Source: Leptospira sp. WS39.C2
GTDB lineage: Bacteria > Spirochaetota > Leptospiria > Leptospirales > Leptospiraceae
Assembly: GCF_040833965.1 (NCBI RefSeq)
Contig: NZ_CP162143.1
Span: 124,001 to 188,000 of the forward strand
Length of the DNA: 64,000 bases
Direction of reading: 5' to 3'
Positions 9,163 to 17,421 of the stretch are shown here, in pieces. Every line of letters begins with the position of its first letter. Within the stretch, counting starts at the first letter, position 1. The translations under genes were made by a program, and so were the position numbers. The notes under the pieces are model-generated. The model made no database searches and was not told the origin of the DNA. It saw only the letters and a list, made by a program, of their open reading frames with translations.

Positions 9163-10662
9163 ATGCAAAAAAAGTACATTCTAATTCCATTATTCTCTTT
9201 ATTCACTTTGATTTCCTGCCCGGGAGCAGGTGGCGGTGGTGGCGGAGCAGCATTCGCTCTCCTAGGACTTGGAGGAGGTGGGGGAGATGTTCCTGCACCT
9301 AAGTTAGAAGTATTGTATTCTGGTGTTGTTCGAGAAAGTGGGGCAACCATTGACATTGGATCAGAACCTGTAAATACGGCTGACGGAAAAACCGGTACTG
9401 TTACGATCAAAAACTCTGGTACTGCCGCAATCACTCTTCCAGGTTCACCTAACATAATTGAAAAATCTGGAACAAATGCTTCGGACTTTACGATCACCCA
9501 ACCATCAAGCTCCACATTAGCAGCAGGAACATCCGTTACTTTTACAATTACATTTAAACCTACAACAATAGGAACCAAAACAGCGATTTTAAAAATCCAA
9601 TCCAGTGACCCAGCAGTATCATCGTTTCAGATGAATTTAACAGGAACAGCGGAAGCTGAAGCTCCTCGTTTAGCTGTATCAGTAGGTGCTACTCAAATTT
9701 CAGCGAATGGAAACTATGCAATGGGTTCTGTGGAAGTTGATTCATCTAGCAGTGCTGTTATATTTACTGTGAAAAATACTGGAAGTTTAACAGCCAATTT
9801 GGATGGTCCTGCAGCGACATCCGCAAACGCTCGTTTTGTATTGAATCTTGCAGGTTTGCCTACTACGATTGCTCCAAATGCATCAGCTACATTTACCATC
9901 CAATTTTCTCCAACAATTACAGGTTCACAAAGTTCAAACATTGCGGTGAACTATGATGGATCATTAGCGTTTCTATTTACTGTTTCAGGTACAGGAACCC
10001 CAAAACCAGTACCAACAATTTCAATTTCGCATAATTCTAGTGATTTCACCTCTGGCGGTTCCATCCCTACTTTTGGTATCCTATGGCCGTCATTAACTTC
10101 CAGTGCAAAAACGGTAACAATTAGCAATACGGGAACTGCTACGATGACTGGAATTACTATCACAAAACCAAGTGGAGATACTTCTCATTTTACCGTGAGT
10201 GCTTTTAGTGCAGGCTCTTCATTGGTAGCTGGGGCTTCTGGAACGTTTACTATCCAATTCACTCCATCTTCGGCTGGAGCGAAAAATGCGGTGGTGCGGA
10301 TTGCATCAACAAATGGAAACAATGGCTCTGCATCAAGTGCTGACTTAAATGTTTCTGGTACTGGAAAAACAGGAGCAGATGTTCAGGTAAGTTGGACAGC
10401 TACTAATGAAAAAGCAGCCAATGATACTGACGGAGGTTATCGCGTTTGTTATAGCCAAACAAGTGGTTTTACTCCCACTCATAATCCTCCCAGTGTGATC
10501 TGTGAAAATGAAGCCAATGCAGGTGGAACTACACCATCAACAAGAGTGATCACTGTGACTACCTTTGGAACATGGTACTTCAAAGTTTATTCGTATGGAA
10601 AATACAATACAACCGGTGGTACTCCTTCCTCCCAAGTATCAGTTACAGTTCCAAGTACATAA
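9163..10662 (+). CDS. Lipoprotein with three choice-of-anchor D (ASPM/SPD-2/Hydin-like) Ig repeats
   Basis: 499 residues. A signal peptide ends in the lipobox LISC (Cys19), followed by a flexible Gly-rich stretch (two runs of glycines, residues about 23-42). Three Ig-like repeats of about 105 residues follow. Each has a VTIKNSGTA-like strand, an LAAGTSVTFTITFKP-like strand and a closing LTGTA strand. The C-terminal 90 residues look like a fibronectin-III-type fold (VQVSWTATNEK). Such proteins are usually surface-exposed and bind other proteins or polymers. It lies 18 bases before the subtilisin-like protease gene, so the two are probably co-transcribed. Ligand and role are unknown. Confidence 0.8.
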   Translation: MQKKYILIPLFSLFTLISCPGAGGGGGGAAFALLGLGGGGGDVPAPKLEVLYSGVVRESGATIDIGSEPVNTADGKTGTVTIKNSGTAAITLPGSPNIIEKSGTNASDFTITQPSSSTLAAGTSVTFTITFKPTTIGTKTAILKIQSSDPAVSSFQMNLTGTAEAEAPRLAVSVGATQISANGNYAMGSVEVDSSSSAVIFTVKNTGSLTANLDGPAATSANARFVLNLAGLPTTIAPNASATFTIQFSPTITGSQSSNIAVNYDGSLAFLFTVSGTGTPKPVPTISISHNSSDFTSGGSIPTFGILWPSLTSSAKTVTISNTGTATMTGITITKPSGDTSHFTVSAFSAGSSLVAGASGTFTIQFTPSSAGAKNAVVRIASTNGNNGSASSADLNVSGTGKTGADVQVSWTATNEKAANDTDGGYRVCYSQTSGFTPTHNPPSVICENEANAGGTTPSTRVITVTTFGTWYFKVYSYGKYNTTGGTPSSQVSVTVPST

Positions 10663-10680
10663 TTAAAGAGGAATCATTAT

Positions 10681-12696
10681 ATGAAATTGAATCAAAAATC
10701 GATATTAAAAGTCTTAGCAATTACAACAATATTCGTATCTTCTAATTTATTGGTTTCCGATCCTGTCTGGAAATTAGGTAAAACAACTTTGAATCTGGAA
10801 GAACTACGTACCAAATCAAAGGCAGCTAAAAAGTTACCTTATTTACCAGGGGAAGTGGTCATCCAATTTAAAAAATCGGTGCCCAATTCGGAATTATTGC
10901 GCCAAACCTCCAAGTTAGCTTATGCAACCGGTGGTCTCAATTTAAAAGGTCATTTTACAACCGCTAAATTAGCTGATAACGAAACTATGGAAGATGGTCT
11001 ACGTCGTATCAAAAGAGACCCAAATGTTGAATCTGTCGAACCTAGATATCTCTATTATAAACAAGCATCAGCTCCTAATGACCCTCAATTTGCAAGACTT
11101 TGGGGACTAAGGAATACTGGCCAAACACTTGCCTCACCAAGTTATACTGCAAATTCAAGTAATCCTGGTACTTCGGGCAAGGATATGAATGTCCTTGGTG
11201 GATGGGACGTGACAACAAGTTGTTTAGGATCAAATGCGATTGTCGCTGTTTTGGATACTGGTGTGACATATAACCATGAAGATCTAGTTGGCAATATGTG
11301 GGATGGATCCGCAGGTTGTGTCAATCAAAACGGCAATGCGATCGTAGGCCATTGCCCTAAACATGGATACGACTTTGTAAGCACTGACAATGACCCAAAA
11401 GATGAAGAAGGGCATGGAACACACGTAGCAATGACGATTGGGGCCGTAGGGAACAATGGTATTGGGATTTCAGGAGTTTGCCAATCTGCAAAAATTATGG
11501 CAGTGCGAGTATTAGGGTTAGGTGGCGGGACTAGTGATTCTGTGGCTAACGGAATTTATTTTGCCGTTCGAAATGGTGCTAAAGTCATTAACATGAGTTT
11601 AGGTGGTTCAAGTTTTAGCACGGCAATCAATAATGCCATAGAATTTGCGAGAACCAATGATGTTTTGGTTGTTGTGGCTGCCGGAAACGATGGAGAAAAC
11701 TTAAATGGAACAGGAGCTTCTTATCCATGTGAAAATACAAATGCAAATTTGATCTGTATTGCCGCCCTAGATCAAAAACATGCGTTAGCGGATTTTTCAA
11801 ATTTTGATTCCAATACAACAGCATCAAGTCGGACAGTTGACTTTGGTGCACCGGGAACAAACATTTACAGTGGGTATGGTAATGAAGTTTCTTATAACGA
11901 AAATGCCACAAGCTATTCTGATTGGACCTATTCAACAGTCGGTACGGCATGGGCATCCTCGACTTGTACAGTTCAGAATTTCAAAATGTTAGTGAATGCT
12001 GACTGTACTTTACCAAACTTATTGTTTGATGGCTCTTCTGTTCCAGTTACATCAGTGGCATTAAATACTAACAGTATCGTATTCAAGAATTTTACAATCC
12101 CCTCTGGATCAACCAATGTCAGCTTATCACATTTCATAGTGAGTATTGGAGAAAGATTAAGTGCATCAACCTGTTTTGATTATCTCGAAGCAAGGTATTC
12201 TGCTACTGCTGGATCTCCCGCTTCTGGAACAATCTTACCAATGTTTGATAGCAACTTTGGTGCATTTAAAGAACAACTTTGTTGGGACCATAGCACTGCA
12301 TTCGTTAGCAATTCTGCTGATACAAAAATTCTCAATGGTTGTATTGGTGGTGGGACAAATTGTACAGTAGGGTATCGAATGTTTTCTGACTTTGCAGATG
12401 CATATCCTGGTGGGTTAGTAGCAGATGTTTTTTTGACTGCATGGGCACCCTCTACAACTGCCTATACGAATTTGAATGGAACTTCAATGGCAACTCCTAA
12501 TGTTGCTGGTGTTGCGGCACTCATTCGTTCCTACAATCCTAGTTTTACATACCAAGAAGTGATTACAAAACTCATTGAAGGTGGCGTTGCAGAAACAGCA
12601 TTATCTGGTACGACTCAATATGGTAAAGCAGTGAATGCAAACAATTCCTTGAAACATTTGAAACAAGTAACAGGAGTAACGGCTGTTTTACAATAA
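10681..12696 (+). CDS. Secreted subtilisin-like (S8) serine protease with a large insert
   Basis: 671 residues. A signal peptide (about 1-25) is followed by an I9-like propeptide (about 50-128) starting LPGEVVIQFKK and ending VESVEPRYLYY. The catalytic domain shows Asp192 (VLDTGV), His245 (GHGTHV), the oxyanion Asn336 (AAGND) and Ser602 (NGTSMATPNVAG). About 190 residues between Asn336 and Ser602, roughly 400-590, form an insert with several cysteines that looks like a beta-rich, P-domain-like or CUB-like module. All catalytic residues are present, so it should be active after export. The downstream gene encodes a small protein resembling a propeptide, which may regulate it. The upstream partner is the choice-of-anchor D lipoprotein. 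Confidence 0.9.
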   Translation: MKLNQKSILKVLAITTIFVSSNLLVSDPVWKLGKTTLNLEELRTKSKAAKKLPYLPGEVVIQFKKSVPNSELLRQTSKLAYATGGLNLKGHFTTAKLADNETMEDGLRRIKRDPNVESVEPRYLYYKQASAPNDPQFARLWGLRNTGQTLASPSYTANSSNPGTSGKDMNVLGGWDVTTSCLGSNAIVAVLDTGVTYNHEDLVGNMWDGSAGCVNQNGNAIVGHCPKHGYDFVSTDNDPKDEEGHGTHVAMTIGAVGNNGIGISGVCQSAKIMAVRVLGLGGGTSDSVANGIYFAVRNGAKVINMSLGGSSFSTAINNAIEFARTNDVLVVVAAGNDGENLNGTGASYPCENTNANLICIAALDQKHALADFSNFDSNTTASSRTVDFGAPGTNIYSGYGNEVSYNENATSYSDWTYSTVGTAWASSTCTVQNFKMLVNADCTLPNLLFDGSSVPVTSVALNTNSIVFKNFTIPSGSTNVSLSHFIVSIGERLSASTCFDYLEARYSATAGSPASGTILPMFDSNFGAFKEQLCWDHSTAFVSNSADTKILNGCIGGGTNCTVGYRMFSDFADAYPGGLVADVFLTAWAPSTTAYTNLNGTSMATPNVAGVAALIRSYNPSFTYQEVITKLIEGGVAETALSGTTQYGKAVNANNSLKHLKQVTGVTAVLQ

Positions 12697-12703
12697 GTCC
12701 ATT

Positions 12704-13054
12704 TTGTGCAGTTTGGTAATAGTTTTCACTTTTATCAATTGCACTTTATCTGGAGATTCTAAACCAAAGCCAGAGCAAAGTTTGCGACCTTTCCGAGATC
12801 AAATACCAAATTATAAGGAAGGTGAATATCTATTTGCCACGGAACAAGGAGTTTCAACGGAGGAGTTGATTTCCATGTTCTCCGAATTTGGAATTGTTTC
12901 CCTAGAACCGCTCATTGTCAGTGAACGAAGTTATAAATTGGTACTTAAAAACGATCCAGGGATTTCAATCTTAGAGAAAAAAACAAAAGTTTTTGGTAAG
13001 TTTAAGTACTTTGAAAAAAATCAGATCATCCAAAAATTCAAAACGAACCCTTGA
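12704..13054 (+). CDS. Small putative lipoprotein resembling a free-standing protease propeptide
   Basis: 116 residues starting at a TTG seven bases after the protease stop. The start is the only usual-type one that leaves the hydrophobic leader intact; an upstream CTG at 12683 would add a lysine. The leader ends FINC, a plausible spirochaetal lipobox. Residues about 40-112 run EYLFATEQGVSTEELISMF, then IVSLEPL, YKLVLKN and FKYFEKNQII. This has the strand-helix-strand-strand-helix-strand order and the closing E-x-N/R strand of S8 propeptides such as the one in the adjacent protease. I infer an inhibitor or foldase for that protease; no database support could be checked. Confidence 0.5.
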   Translation: MCSLVIVFTFINCTLSGDSKPKPEQSLRPFRDQIPNYKEGEYLFATEQGVSTEELISMFSEFGIVSLEPLIVSERSYKLVLKNDPGISILEKKTKVFGKFKYFEKNQIIQKFKTNP

Positions 13055-13076
13055 GTCTTGAGAAAAAAAATCCCAA

Positions 13077-13106
13077 TTGACAACCATAGATTTTGTCTAA
13101 GAACAA
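13077..13106 (+). promoter_or_regulatory. Candidate promoter for the Cys-rich lipoprotein gene
   Basis: A perfect -35 hexamer TTGACA (13077-13082) is followed by TAAGAA at 13098-13103 with a short 15-base spacer. The -10 match is weak and lies very close to the GTG start. Confidence 0.3.
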
Positions 13107-13388
13107 GTGGTGATCCTAAGAATTTTTTTCCTATTTTCGATTATCTTCATATTAAGCCAATGTACAAAAACAAGTCAGTCCTACGAAACATGTGAGCGAG
13201 CTGACTTAGATTATTTGGCTTGTTCTCTTGTTGTCTACCAATCTTACACGTTTTGTGCTGAGAGCGCTGCGAATGTCTCTGGTTCCATTGACACAAAGGC
13301 TGCTGCTAAATTTCGATGTGATGCGGAACGATTAGTCGGGTCGTATCTTTGTGATGACATCAAGAAAAAAGCCTGTGGCACGAAATGA
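13107..13388 (+). CDS. Small cysteine-rich lipoprotein
   Basis: 93 residues from GTG at 13107 (GTG at 13110 is equally possible). A hydrophobic leader ends in the lipobox LSQC, so the protein is predicted to be lipid-anchored after processing. The mature part is short and has six further cysteines (CERADLDYLAC, FCAE, RCDAE, LCDD, KACGTK), enough for three disulfides, and no recognisable domain. It follows the protease unit by 52 bases and may or may not belong to it. Function unknown. Confidence 0.6.
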   Translation: MVILRIFFLFSIIFILSQCTKTSQSYETCERADLDYLACSLVVYQSYTFCAESAANVSGSIDTKAAAKFRCDAERLVGSYLCDDIKKKACGTK

Positions 13389-13547
13389 GGGCATTTTGCA
13401 TAGTTTTCAATTACCAGTCCTGTAGTTACCAAATCTAGCTATTGTAGCGGGAATTCCTGTACAAAAGGGATAGTTGTTCCAAAGATTCTTTGGGTTTTCC
13501 CTGAAATTGCCTTGCGCAAACACATTCAGCTTTCATCTTTTTACGGA

Positions 13548-14225
13548 ATGAAAATGAAAAGTTTACCTAGCAAATCCGTTTTAGGGTTTCAAGTTGTGTC
13601 TATTTTTTTAAGCGTTATGGTTTCTGTAGTTTCTTGCTCCAAGAGTAAAGATAACAATGACACGGTCATTGGTACGATGTTAGTTGCTTTAAATGCAAAT
13701 TCAGGCTGCGCAAACAAAGACCATTGTAAAATGTTTGTCATCAAAGCAAATGCCATTCTGAATGCTGGTATTTCAGGACTTGATAGCCAATGTAATTCCG
13801 ACGAAAACAAACCTTCTGGTGGTGGCAATTACAAAGCGATGGTAGCCGATGGAACAAATCGTGTAGCGTGTACTTCCGCAAATTGTGCCACTGCTAGTAC
13901 ATCAGAACATATTGATTGGATACTCAAACCCAATAAGGAATATCGAAGGGATGATGGGTCAACTGTGATAGGTTATACAACCAAAAATGGAATCTTTGAA
14001 TCAGATTTGACGAATGAAATATCATCAGTTATAAATGGGACAAATTTAACGATAACTGGTTTAAATGCAAATTGGACAAACAGCTCAAATGATTGTTCCA
14101 ATTTTTCTACAACCGTTGGGAATGTTGCCATTGGATCGCATATTGAAAAAACAATAACAAGTGTAATAGCGTTTGGGAGCGCCGTGTGTTCCAGCACCAG
14201 GAAGTTAATTTGTGTGGAACAATAA
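13548..14225 (+). CDS. DUF1554-type lipoprotein
   Basis: 225 residues from the ATG at 13548; an in-frame TTG at 13512 would add 12 residues before the leader and is less likely. The signal peptide ends VVSC. The mature part has the Leptospira DUF1554 pattern: CKMFVIKANAILNAGISGLDSQC, YKAMVADGTNRVAC, an HIDWILKPNKEYRR stretch, then a WTNSSNDCSNFSTT segment and a C-terminal CSSTRKLICVEQ. The fold resembles a C-type-lectin-like surface domain with conserved cysteines. Members are surface lipoproteins of unknown ligand. A strong terminator follows. Confidence 0.8.
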   Translation: MKMKSLPSKSVLGFQVVSIFLSVMVSVVSCSKSKDNNDTVIGTMLVALNANSGCANKDHCKMFVIKANAILNAGISGLDSQCNSDENKPSGGGNYKAMVADGTNRVACTSANCATASTSEHIDWILKPNKEYRRDDGSTVIGYTTKNGIFESDLTNEISSVINGTNLTITGLNANWTNSSNDCSNFSTTVGNVAIGSHIEKTITSVIAFGSAVCSSTRKLICVEQ

Positions 14226-14246
14226 AGTTTAAAAGAACCTTAAATG

Positions 14247-14297
14247 GTAAGTATGGACAGGAACGTTTCGATTGGCTCATACTTACTTTGTATTTTT
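14247..14297 (+). terminator. Rho-independent terminator after the DUF1554 gene
   Basis: GTAAGTATG (14247-14255) pairs with CATACTTAC (14278-14286), a perfect 9-bp stem with a 22-base loop, followed by a T-rich tail. Confidence 0.65.
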
Positions 14298-14432
14298 GCC
14301 TTCATTCCGAGTAAATGTGTAACCCATGTGAGTGATCTAAAGTGTTACCGATGTGCCTTTCTATACAAAGAGACATAATTCGCATGCGACATAATATACA
14401 TTATCGCACGTTGCTCACTGCATCACGTAATA

Positions 14433-14481
14433 ATCTACTCGAAACACTAGTCGTTGCATCATCTTAAAATCTACTCCAAAT
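14433..14481 (+). repeat. Left end of the IS: two transposase-site repeats
   Basis: Two copies of ATCTACTC(C/G)AAA lie in direct orientation 36 bp apart, and both are inverted at the right end. They probably are transposase binding sites, as in IS21-like and Mu-like ends. Confidence 0.7.
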
Positions 14482-14520
14482 TAGATAAGGAAACGATTCA
14501 CTCATGTGCAGGTGATGTCC

Positions 14521-15843
14521 ATGAAGCAATCGAAGATGGTGCGTTCTATGCTGGTTCAAGTGTTCAAAGAGAAATACCTTTGGGCTTCGAAAAAAGAAAA
14601 AAGCCTGATACTCGATCAGTTCGTTGAAGCTACTGGATTCAATCGGTCTTATGCCAGAACAGTTCTTAGAAAGAAAAAAGACAATGTTGTCAAACTGAGA
14701 CCAAGAAAGAAGCGTCTATCAAGCTATGATGATGACGTCAGATTCTATTTAGAGAAGATCTGGGAGATCCTGGATCGAATTTGTGGGAAAAGACTCGTGA
14801 TGGCAATGCCAGATGTCTTAGCCAAACTCGAACAGTTCAAAGTATTTAAAATTGATAAAATAACCAAGGACAAACTTCTCTCGATCAGTTCTGCATCTGT
14901 GGATCGCTTATTGAAACCTGCCAGGAAAAAACTTGGTCGCAAAGGCACTTCTACAACGAAACAACCTAAATACCTCATTGATCGGATCCCAATCAAAACG
15001 TTTGGCGAATGGAAAAGTTCTCTACCTGGTTTTGTCCAAATCGATCTGGTAGCCCATAATGGTGGGAACGTATTTGGAGGATTTTATTCAACGCTTGCAG
15101 CAACAGATGTTTGTACGGGATGGACTGTTTGTATATTGGTGAAGGATAAAACTCAATTCCAGATGCTAAAAGCATTAATAAAACTGAAAAAAATATTACC
15201 CTTCCCACTTTTGGGAATCCATTCCGATAACGGAGCTGAATTTATTAATCAAACAATCCTTACGTACGCAGAAAGAAACGATATCCAATTCACTCGTGGA
15301 AGACCATACAAGAAGAATGATAACCCACATATAGAACAAAAGAATTACAGTGTTGTAAGGAGAAATACTGGATATTTGCGTATTGAAAATCAAATCCAAG
15401 CAGATATTGTCAGATCACTGTACCAAGAATTGAATACTTACAATAATTACTTTTTACCAGTGATGATTCTAAAGGAGAAACATAGGATTGGTTCAAAAGC
15501 AATACGAAAGTATGACGAAGCAAAATCACCTTACCGAAGGATACTGGCTAGAAAAGATATTTCGAAAACAATAAAAGCTTCTATGAAAAAGACTTATGAG
15601 AAGTTGAATATTTTTGAATTAAAGAATCAGATCAATCATTGGCAAAACGAATTTGTGAAGATTGCCGCCCCTATTCGTAACCCAATAGTTAAAGTAAAAG
15701 TTAGAAGGAAGAAAGGAATCGTTCATACAATTCCTAAATGGAGACGAGAAGTTAACTCAGATACAAAGAATCCATTCCTCGAGAGGCAACGTGTTGAAGA
15801 GATGAGACGAGCTGCAGAACAAGTTTGGGTAAAAAGAAAATAG
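14521..15843 (+). CDS. DDE/integrase-core (rve) transposase
   Basis: 440 residues from ATG at 14521, which has AGGTG six bases upstream; GTG at 14506 is possible. The N-terminal part has an HTH (KSLILDQFVEATGFNRSYAR) followed by a basic stretch. The catalytic core shows the DDE triad: Asp in QIDLVAHNGG, Asp in HSDNGAEF, Glu in NPHIEQKNY. The tail is basic. No istB-like ATPase gene accompanies it, so it is not a standard IS21 element. The family resembles IS481 and related integrase-core transposases, but I cannot assign it firmly. The frame is intact and the ends are present, so the element may be mobile. Confidence 0.85.
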   Translation: MKQSKMVRSMLVQVFKEKYLWASKKEKSLILDQFVEATGFNRSYARTVLRKKKDNVVKLRPRKKRLSSYDDDVRFYLEKIWEILDRICGKRLVMAMPDVLAKLEQFKVFKIDKITKDKLLSISSASVDRLLKPARKKLGRKGTSTTKQPKYLIDRIPIKTFGEWKSSLPGFVQIDLVAHNGGNVFGGFYSTLAATDVCTGWTVCILVKDKTQFQMLKALIKLKKILPFPLLGIHSDNGAEFINQTILTYAERNDIQFTRGRPYKKNDNPHIEQKNYSVVRRNTGYLRIENQIQADIVRSLYQELNTYNNYFLPVMILKEKHRIGSKAIRKYDEAKSPYRRILARKDISKTIKASMKKTYEKLNIFELKNQINHWQNEFVKIAAPIRNPIVKVKVRRKKGIVHTIPKWRREVNSDTKNPFLERQRVEEMRRAAEQVWVKRK

Positions 15844-15869
15844 CTTGGAATCTTTTAACTCTCTGTTAT

Positions 15870-15918
15870 ATTTGGAGTAGATTTTTATTTGATTCTCCAC
15901 TTAACATTTCGAGTAGAT
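15870..15918 (-). repeat. Right end of the IS: two inverted transposase-site repeats
   Basis: The inner repeat (15870-15885) and outer repeat (15907-15918) mirror the left end with the same 36-bp period. Confidence 0.7.
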
Positions 15919-16025
15919 AAAACAAGATTCAATACGAGTCTCATATTGCCTCATAATTCATAGTATCTCAAATCAGAATAATGCTTCAAAAGTAAAAGTA
16001 TTCGAAGTAAAGTCTACCTCTTCAT

Positions 16026-16047
16026 GAGTGATTGTAAAGAATCACTC
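16026..16047. repeat. Perfect 8-bp-arm inverted repeat
   Basis: GAGTGATT (16026-16033) and AATCACTC (16040-16047) with a six-base loop lie just beyond the 3' end of the lipoprotein gene at 16083. There is no T-tail on the reverse strand, so it is a weak terminator candidate at best. Confidence 0.4.
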
Positions 16048-16082
16048 CAAGTTTGTGATTTAACTCTCAGATGAGATTGGAT

Positions 16083-16481
16083 TTATTTCAAAAAATCAAA
16101 GGATGTCACTTCTTCAATTGAACACGAAAGCTCAACGGAAGCATAGTTAGGAAGTGCTAATCCCAAGATGTAAATATTTTTCACACATGCATCCACACCA
16201 TCTCGTTTATAATACTTGGCTGGATCTATTTCAGCCAGGATTGGAATCAGTATGTCATTTAATAAAGCCGAAGATGCTTCAGCACCTGCAGAATTGACAC
16301 CCAATGAGGCAAACTTAACTCCATCAATTCGTTTGGAGGCTTCTAATAAGGCCGCCTTTGCATCAGCTCCCAAAATATTATCATTGCTTAACCTAGCAAG
16401 CGTTGGTTGGTTGCAATTGATAACAAAGGCCATCGTTATAAGGAAAAATCCGATGAAGATTGAATTTAATGTTTGTTTCAT
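16083..16481 (-). CDS. Small Leptospira-type lipoprotein
   Basis: 132 residues. The signal peptide MKQTLNSIFIGFFLITMAFVINC ends in a VINC lipobox. The mature part reads NILGADAKAALLEASKRIDG, then SALLNDILIPILAEIDPAKYYKRDGVDACVKNI. It resembles a Leptospira-specific lipoprotein family in which a C-terminal DACVxNI motif and a second Cys recur (possibly TIGR04452). It contains two further cysteines that may pair. It stands alone between the IS and the HAMP-protein gene. Function unknown. Confidence 0.65.
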   Translation of the reverse strand: MKQTLNSIFIGFFLITMAFVINCNQPTLARLSNDNILGADAKAALLEASKRIDGVKFASLGVNSAGAEASSALLNDILIPILAEIDPAKYYKRDGVDACVKNIYILGLALPNYASVELSCSIEEVTSFDFLK

Positions 16482-16791
16482 AACGGGAAGAGTTTAGTCC
16501 ATGAAAACATTGAATGTCAATCGGAATCGAACCAATGGAAACGAAGGAAAGGAAAAATGGATTCTCGTGTGAGATTGTAGTTACGTCTCGATTAGAAACT
16601 TTCTAAACTAAGTTTGATTTGTTGCTAAGATGAACTTTTGTTCGTAATTTTTTGATAGGTTGAAGGGTGAGTTGACGGTTGGTTGGATTTGTGTTAGGAG
16701 GGAAATCGGGAATGCCCACGAGCCCACCTCCACCACCCAATTCAGGGCGGGGGCCGCCCTTTCATTTTAAAGTGACATAGTAAAATTATGT
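16482..16791. other. Intergenic region with a G/C-rich hairpin
   Basis: No supported gene. At 16745-16759 GGGCGG-GGG-CCGCCC forms a very stable stem, followed on the plus strand by TTTCATTTT. The reverse strand next to it carries several GGG runs (about 16690-16740), which could form a quadruplex. On the reverse strand the hairpin lies 32 bases after the HAMP-protein stop and may block polymerase, although no T-run follows in that direction. Confidence 0.4.
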
Positions 16792-17340
16792 CTATTTCTT
16801 GACTTGGTCGTTCATCCTCTTTTGGATCACTTGGTTTAAGATTTCCACAAGCTCTTGGAATTCATCTCCCTTACGGATGCGGATGGTTTCAATTGGTTCC
16901 CCAGAAGCCATTCTTTGCAAAGATCGTTTGATGCTAAAAACAGGCCCTGCCATCTTATGGGATTTGAAAATGGAAAAAACAGTGATCAACATTAAATACA
17001 GAGCGGATAAAGTGAGCACTGCATCTTTTTGGATCTCATAACGATCCAATTTGTGGTCGTAATTTGGTAGATAAATTTCCCTTGGAACGAATTTTTCTTT
17101 GGATTCACCTGGAGCTGGGTCTTCGTTTTCGACCTTCCAATAGACAGTTTGTGCATCTTGGCGGAGGCGAAAAACGGCTCCACCTTCATATTTGGATTGG
17201 TTTAACCAATATAAGGACAAAAGAGTTACGATGACTCCAGAGATAAAGAGAAGTGAATAATGAGCTAAGAATTTTAATTGGAATTCTTTATCGATGAGAT
17301 ATCGAAATCGAAAGTTTTTTTTGTGATTCTTCTCTGGCAT
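16792..17340 (-). CDS. Two-TM protein with a HAMP domain and no output domain
   Basis: 182 residues. TM1 lies about 27-47, an external segment about 48-105 with FRLRQDAQTVYWKVENED, TM2 about 108-127. A HAMP-like segment follows (HKMAGPVFSIKRSLQRMASGEP and DEFQELVEILNQVI). HAMP relays signals across the membrane, but here the protein ends right after it, so it must act through a partner or by oligomerising. It is downstream of the ECF sigma/FecR-like pair with an 81-base gap and could be part of that unit. No catalytic motif is seen. The start is ATG with a weak purine-rich stretch upstream. Confidence 0.65.
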   Translation of the reverse strand: MPEKNHKKNFRFRYLIDKEFQLKFLAHYSLLFISGVIVTLLSLYWLNQSKYEGGAVFRLRQDAQTVYWKVENEDPAPGESKEKFVPREIYLPNYDHKLDRYEIQKDAVLTLSALYLMLITVFSIFKSHKMAGPVFSIKRSLQRMASGEPIETIRIRKGDEFQELVEILNQVIQKRMNDQVKK

Positions 17341-17421
17341 AATTTCCTTTAAAATGTTCTTACAAGTACTCGGTGAAGAGCCTTTCAGAAAAAGGAAATC
17401 TTGTCAAAAAACTTCTGAATT

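Larger units (their letters stand above)
14433..15918 (+). mobile_element. Insertion sequence with one transposase gene and double end repeats
   Basis: A 1486-bp element is bounded by inverted repeats. The outer repeat is ATCTACTCGAAA at 14433-14444 and its complement at 15907-15918. The inner repeat is AAAATCTACTCCAAAT at 14466-14481 and its complement at 15870-15885. On both sides the two ATCTACTC cores are exactly 36 bp apart. The single ORF between them is an rve-type transposase. No target duplication could be recognised. The outermost base pairs are uncertain by a few positions. The element appears intact. Confidence 0.8.

Noticed and set aside
9147..9578. Reverse-strand reading frame of 143 codons inside the choice-of-anchor D gene
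   Set aside because: It is an antisense shadow of the Gly/Thr-rich repeats, with proline runs from the Gly codons and no ribosome site.
14466..14481. CRISPR-like repeats at the IS ends
   Set aside because: Only two copies per end, inverted between the ends, and explained as transposase sites; no array elsewhere in the window.
16745..16759. Strong terminator for the HAMP-protein gene
   Set aside because: The stem is very stable, but the T-rich stretch is on the other strand; listed only as an intergenic hairpin.
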